Under the pieces are notes generated by a model. It saw only the letters and a program-made list of their open reading frames with translations, made no database searches and was not told the DNA's origin. From the IMG/VR virus record IMGVR_UViG_3300036401_000599, positions 1 through 41,633 of that record: a stretch of DNA of 41,633 nt; one strand, given 5' to 3'. This DNA comes from a virus. This document shows positions 38,333-41,633 of this stretch, one piece after another (within the stretch, counting starts at the first letter, position 1; each line of letters begins with the position of its first letter). Both the position numbers and the translations under genes were made by a program.

Positions 38333-38857
38333 GTGGCCTTCCTAAAAATCTGGAAGGTCTGCAAGGACTACGGGATGGGCATCCTCTCGGCGAACGTCGC
38401 AGCCGCGAACCTCGATTACGTGAAGGCGGGCTGGCTCGTCGAGCACGGCAGCACGCAGCCTGCAGTCGGATCTCCACTCTCGACAGGCAATCCGTACACC
38501 GCCTTCGGCACCCACAACACGCCGAAGATTCCCCGTGCGATGGTGCGCGTGCAGCCGACGTCGGTGGGCGGCTTCGCCGCGAATTCTGCCTTCGAGGGAT
38601 TCGGCGGGGTGGTGAAAAGCGTTTCTCAGGTTTCGACCGGAACGTGGGTCATCGCGCTCGACAACCGGCTGACGCTCTTCTTCGCCGACCCGAAGCCCGT
38701 GCAGACCACCAATACGGTGAAGCGCTTCTGTCAGTCGTACGGCGCGACCGTGGTGGGCGCATCGAATGGCGTCGTCATCAAGTGCTACGACCTGCAGGCC
38801 GGAGACTTTGTGCTCACCGACTATGAATTCAGCTGCGGCATCTACTCATACTCGTAG
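38333..38857 (+). CDS. Tail fibre-like protein with shared C-terminal domain, 174 aa
   Basis: GTG 38333 lies a few bases after the previous stop. The C-terminal part (VKSVSQVSTGTWVIALDNRL, VVIKCYDLQAGDFVLTDYEF) follows the pattern at the end of the preceding gene, pointing to duplicated fibre domains. The end overlaps the convergent lipoprotein gene by 16 bp. Confidence 0.58.
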   Translation: MAFLKIWKVCKDYGMGILSANVAAANLDYVKAGWLVEHGSTQPAVGSPLSTGNPYTAFGTHNTPKIPRAMVRVQPTSVGGFAANSAFEGFGGVVKSVSQVSTGTWVIALDNRLTLFFADPKPVQTTNTVKRFCQSYGATVVGASNGVVIKCYDLQAGDFVLTDYEFSCGIYSYS

Positions 38858-39201
38858 CGGCCATCGGGAAAGACGCGCACGGTGATGCCATGCTCCGGCA
38901 CGGTCGTCTGGCCCATCGCCGTCGTCGCTGAGCAGTTGAATGGGTCAGGGCTCACCGGCGCGCAGGCATCCAACCAACTCACGATCGCCCCAATGCGCAC
39001 GTTCTGCTCGTGCCCATCACCCGCTACCCACAGGGCGCCGCCATCTGGAAGTCCGCCCGCGAACAAGCCGCCGCCATCGGCCTCGGTGCCGATGCGCTCA
39101 TTCGCGGCCATAGAGAGCATGTGCCCGGGCGGCGCGTGCACCACCACCGGCGCGAAGGCGGGCCCACACGCCGCAAAGGCCAGCAAGAAACTGGCCCTCA
39201 C
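38842..39201 (-). CDS. Lipoprotein-like exported protein (moron), 119 aa
   Basis: GTG 39201 overlaps the stop of the upstream gene. The start MRASFLLAFAACGPAFAP contains a lipobox-like FAAC, suggesting a lipid-anchored outer-membrane or periplasmic protein. The mature part has Gly/Asp-rich loops (EADGGGLFAGGLPDGG) and a C-terminal strand (ITVRVFPDGRYEYE). Being opposite to the late genes, it is probably expressed from the prophage, as in lysogenic conversion or superinfection exclusion. Confidence 0.55.
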   Translation of the reverse strand: MRASFLLAFAACGPAFAPVVVHAPPGHMLSMAANERIGTEADGGGLFAGGLPDGGALWVAGDGHEQNVRIGAIVSWLDACAPVSPDPFNCSATTAMGQTTVPEHGITVRVFPDGRYEYE

Positions 39202-39434
39202 CTTGGCTCCAAGAAATGGTCTGGCAGCCTCTGGTCTGGCAGCCTCTGCTTCTCGGCGAAGTCAGCGGCCACGTGCTTGTCGATGTTGCGAAGGACTGCC
39301 TGTATGTCCTTCAACAGGGAAAGAGCCTCGTTGATCTTCCAGTACCAGCACCACACCTCGCGGAGCACCAGGAAGAGAACGACGACGCCGAACGCGACGA
39401 ATATCGAGACTACGAAGGGATTGGCCACATTCAT
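39198..39434 (-). CDS. Single-pass membrane protein (moron), 78 aa
   Basis: ATG 39434 (an upstream ATG at 39476 is possible) begins a protein with a membrane helix (PFVVSIFVAFGVVVLFLVLR), a coiled segment (INEALSLLKDIQAVLRNIDK) and a C-terminal repeat RLPDQRLPD. It is coupled to the lipoprotein gene by a GTGA overlap. The pair resembles an inner-membrane protein plus lipoprotein, as in exclusion or spanin-like systems; the function is not known. Confidence 0.55.
   Translation of the reverse strand: MNVANPFVVSIFVAFGVVVLFLVLREVWCWYWKINEALSLLKDIQAVLRNIDKHVAADFAEKQRLPDQRLPDHFLEPR
39218..39247. repeat. 15-bp tandem duplication inside the membrane-protein gene
   Basis: GGTCTGGCAGCCTCT is present twice without a gap, giving the repeated residues RLPDQ/RLPDH near the end of the membrane protein. 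The exact copy suggests a recent slippage event. Confidence 0.8.
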
Positions 39435-39479
39435 GGCGACACACCGTACCGACGCACCCCGGCGCCGTCTATTCATCGA

Positions 39480-39496
39480 GTGTTGATGCTTCGCCG
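39480..39496 (+). promoter_or_regulatory. Late control element, copy 3 (17-bp motif)
   Basis: Identical to copies at 635 and 28245 and ending 23 nt before the portal GTG at 39520. Here the motif also sits just 3-45 bp from the divergent membrane-protein start (39476 or 39434), so the two directions may share control. Confidence 0.7.
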
Positions 39497-39519
39497 TGCT
39501 GCCTCTCACCCTGTAGGGC

Positions 39520-41633
39520 GTGGGCGCTCTCGACTGGTTCTGGCGGTTCGGCACGAGGCCTGCCCCGACTCCGCCAGCGCTGCCCGCCGGCGACTCACCC
39601 GAGCTGACGCAGCTGAGGGCGGCCATCGACAGCAACAAGCTCCCGCCGTCGGCGCCGATGACGCTGCTGGCGCCGTCGACCTCCGAGAAGGGCATCACGG
39701 GCACCGCCAACTTCTACGGCGACCTGCTCACCGAGTCGAACGCCAAGCTGATTCACGAGCAGGCCTTCGGCGCGCCCGGCGCGCGCACCTGGGGCGAGTG
39801 GGAAAAGATTCTCATGACGGACCCCGCCGTGCACATGGGTGTGGAATTCGTCGTGGCCCAACTGCGCGACGCGCTGGTGCAGGTCGAGCCGGCCGACGAA
39901 GAGTTCATGCCGGACCAGGACCTGGCCCAGCGCCAGGCCGACTTTGTCCGGTGGAACCTCTTCGAGGCGCTCGAGCCCGGATGGAGCGACCTCATCCAGC
40001 AGTGCGTGCGCGGCACGCTCTCTGCCGGCTTCTGCCTGCACGAGCTCGTCGCGAAGCAGGTGAAGCATCCGTTGCTACAGAACGGCACGGGCTATCGGCT
40101 CGCAAAGATGTCCGAGCGCCTGCCGGTGTCGATTCACCCGTTAGGCTGGCTCGAGAAGGACGGGGACCTCGACCGCGTCCGCCAGCAGGGCTACGACAAC
40201 AGCGGCGCCTCGAAGTGGCAGACGCCCGAGCTGCCGGCCGACGTGCTGCAGCTCATCAGCTGGAACCGCACGGGCAACAACTACCTGGGACACAGCGCGT
40301 TCCGCTCTGTCTGGTACCTCTGCAAAATCCGCGAGCAGCTCGCGAAGCTCGTCGGCATCACTCTGACGCGCGAGGGTGCCGGCGTGCCCGTCGCGGTGAC
40401 GACGGACCCGAACAAGGAGCTTTCACCGGAGCAACGCAAGGACACCGAGACGCTGCTCGCCAACCTCGTGTTCCATGAAAACGCCAGCGTCGTGATGCCG
40501 GCGGCCTGGGACCTGAAGTGGGTGTACTCGCCGGGCGCCAACAAGGGCCACGTCGTCGACGCCTACAACAACCTCGGGCTCGTCATCCTCCAGCAGGTGC
40601 AGGCGCAGCAGCTCGGCCTCGGCGTGCACAACACTGGCTCGCGCGCGGTGGGCCAGACGCACGACACGTCGAGCGACAACTTTGTCTTAGGGGTCGCGGC
40701 CACGCTCGAGGGTGCCTTCAACGGCGTCGGAGACAGGCGCTACCAGGGCACCATTCCAAAGCTGGTGCGGTGGGATTTCGGCGAGCAGGCGGCATACCCG
40801 AAACTCACCATTGGCCTGAAGCAGGCGAAGCTTCAGCCCGACTTATTGGCCACGGCGCTGGCCGCGATGCGCACGGCGAAGTGCATCACGGTGTGGCGCT
40901 GCACCGACGAGAACACGCTTCGGGAAAAGCTCGGCTTCGAGCGCATCGATGATGACGAGTTCGACGCCCAGCAGGAGAAGGCCGACAAGCTCACCGAGCA
41001 GCTGACGAAGCTCCCGCCGCCAGGTGCGCCGCCTCTCCCGCCTGGCGCACCGCCGCACCAGTTACCGCCAGGCGCACCGAAATCGCCGGCACCGCCCGAC
41101 GAGAAGAAGGCGCGACGGGCGTCGGGCCAGGCCTTCGAGCCGCGGCGACCGCTGCGTCCGGCCGAGATGCATTGCGCATGGCAGGAGATGGACGACTTCC
41201 TCGACAAGTCGAAGGAGTCGTTCGAGCGCGGCGCGAAGCCCATCGTCGTCGCGATGCTGACTCGCGCGCTGCCCGACGTGAAGTCGGCGCTCGCCGACAG
41301 GGACCCGGGTGAGCTCGCCGACGTCCCGCTGGACACGAAGCCGCTCGAGGACTTCATCGGCACGTGGCTCAAGGGCGTCAGTGCCGAGGGCTACCGCCAG
41401 GTGGCCAGCGAGTTTCGCAAGCAGGCGGCAGCCGCGCGTCCGCACATGGGCGCCTCGTCCGACGAGGAGAAGGACACCGAGCCGTCGCCCAGCGACGAGC
41501 CGTCGTCGTCCGAGGACTCGCAGATGCTGCTCGAGGCCCAGCAGCGACAGCTCGCGCGGCGGCTCGAGGCGCGCATCCGGGCCCAGCTCGAGGACGAGGG
41601 CATCGACGTCATCCGCACGGGCGGCGACGCGCA
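39520..41633 (+). CDS. Portal protein (DUF935/Mu gp29-like) fused to MuF; runs off window end
   Basis: GTG 39520 follows the 17-bp element by 23 nt. The N-terminal 490 residues match DUF935 portals: ELTQLRAAIDSNKLPPSAPM, EWEKILMTDPAVHMGVEFVV, IQQCVRGTLSAGFCLHELVA, FNGVGDRRYQGTIPKLV. A proline-rich hinge (PPGAP repeated, about residues 499-525) leads to a helical region and then the MuF domain that continues at 1-461. No stop occurs in the frame up to the window end. The total of 815 residues makes it an unusually large portal. Confidence 0.85.
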   Translation, partial: MGALDWFWRFGTRPAPTPPALPAGDSPELTQLRAAIDSNKLPPSAPMTLLAPSTSEKGITGTANFYGDLLTESNAKLIHEQAFGAPGARTWGEWEKILMTDPAVHMGVEFVVAQLRDALVQVEPADEEFMPDQDLAQRQADFVRWNLFEALEPGWSDLIQQCVRGTLSAGFCLHELVAKQVKHPLLQNGTGYRLAKMSERLPVSIHPLGWLEKDGDLDRVRQQGYDNSGASKWQTPELPADVLQLISWNRTGNNYLGHSAFRSVWYLCKIREQLAKLVGITLTREGAGVPVAVTTDPNKELSPEQRKDTETLLANLVFHENASVVMPAAWDLKWVYSPGANKGHVVDAYNNLGLVILQQVQAQQLGLGVHNTGSRAVGQTHDTSSDNFVLGVAATLEGAFNGVGDRRYQGTIPKLVRWDFGEQAAYPKLTIGLKQAKLQPDLLATALAAMRTAKCITVWRCTDENTLREKLGFERIDDDEFDAQQEKADKLTEQLTKLPPPGAPPLPPGAPPHQLPPGAPKSPAPPDEKKARRASGQAFEPRRPLRPAEMHCAWQEMDDFLDKSKESFERGAKPIVVAMLTRALPDVKSALADRDPGELADVPLDTKPLEDFIGTWLKGVSAEGYRQVASEFRKQAAAARPHMGASSDEEKDTEPSPSDEPSSSEDSQMLLEAQQRQLARRLEARIRAQLEDEGIDVIRTGGDA
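41507..41633 (+). repeat. 127-bp terminal overlap (equals 1-127)
   Basis: Bases 41507-41633 are identical to 1-127. The overlap lies inside the portal-MuF coding frame and keeps the frame open. Its exact 127-bp length is what an assembler leaves when closing a circle with a 127-base k-mer, so the unique genome is 41,506 bp. Confidence 0.85.

Overview
The window is a complete temperate tailed-phage genome, assembled as a circle and opened inside one gene. Bases 1-127 are repeated exactly at 41507-41633, so the unique circle is 41,506 bp, and the portal gene starting at 39520 reads through the window end into 1-461. GC is high throughout, genes are packed with ATGA/GTGA stop-start overlaps, and tail tube, tape measure and frameshifted tail chaperone genes without a sheath gene point to a long, non-contractile (siphovirus-like) tail. 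The host is a high-GC bacterium. Secreted proteins with Asp-Ala-Gly and Asp-Gly-Gly runs, and an attP made from a selenocysteine tRNA gene, would fit a myxobacterium or relative, but that is inference.

Layout. (1) 39520-630 and 675-3658: head genes, with a Mu gp29-type portal fused to a MuF-like domain, a Mu I-type protease/scaffold, a decoration protein and the major capsid protein. (2) 3655-7296: an unusual block inside the late genes, holding three consecutive proteins with Sec signal peptides, two LamG-like proteins, and an SGNH hydrolase apparently fused to a head-tail connector domain. (3) 7293-9853: small proteins and lysis genes (M15 peptidase endolysin, holin-like and membrane proteins) plus a 66-aa protein resembling Acb2/Tad1 cyclic-nucleotide sponges. 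(4) 19646 down to 9807, minus strand: an early operon of 21 tightly overlapped genes, with a RecE-like nuclease, an ssDNA-binding-like protein, a DUF3820 protein, an SNF2-type helicase, an N4/N6 methyltransferase, a C5 methyltransferase, a DUF2493 SLOG protein and many Cys-rich mini-proteins. (5) 19750-19820: divergent control region with a TTGACA promoter and GGTACC-centred operators. (6) 19824-21864: short immunity/accessory genes including an excisionase-like HTH protein; part is AT-richer than the rest. (7) 21878-23041: integrase and attP, which carries the 3' part of a tRNA-Sec gene. (8) 22954-26573: HU-like protein, replication initiator containing two blocks of tandem iterons (likely origin), DnaC-like loader, DUF3310, VRR-NUC-like nuclease and an HTH protein. 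(9) 26570-28244: terminase. (10) 28285-38857: tail genes, including a -1 frameshift site. (11) 39434-38842, minus strand: a two-gene membrane protein/lipoprotein moron.

Working model. The GGTACC switch chooses between lysogeny and the leftward recombination/methylation operon, and the rightward early genes replicate the DNA from the iteron origin. Late expression may then be driven by an identical 17-bp element found upstream of exactly three genes (675, 28285, 39520), each time exactly 23 nt before a GTG start that lacks a normal ribosome-binding site. These three sites divide the late genes into a tail unit, a portal unit and a head/lysis unit. No phage RNA polymerase or sigma factor is recognisable, so the factor reading this element is unknown.
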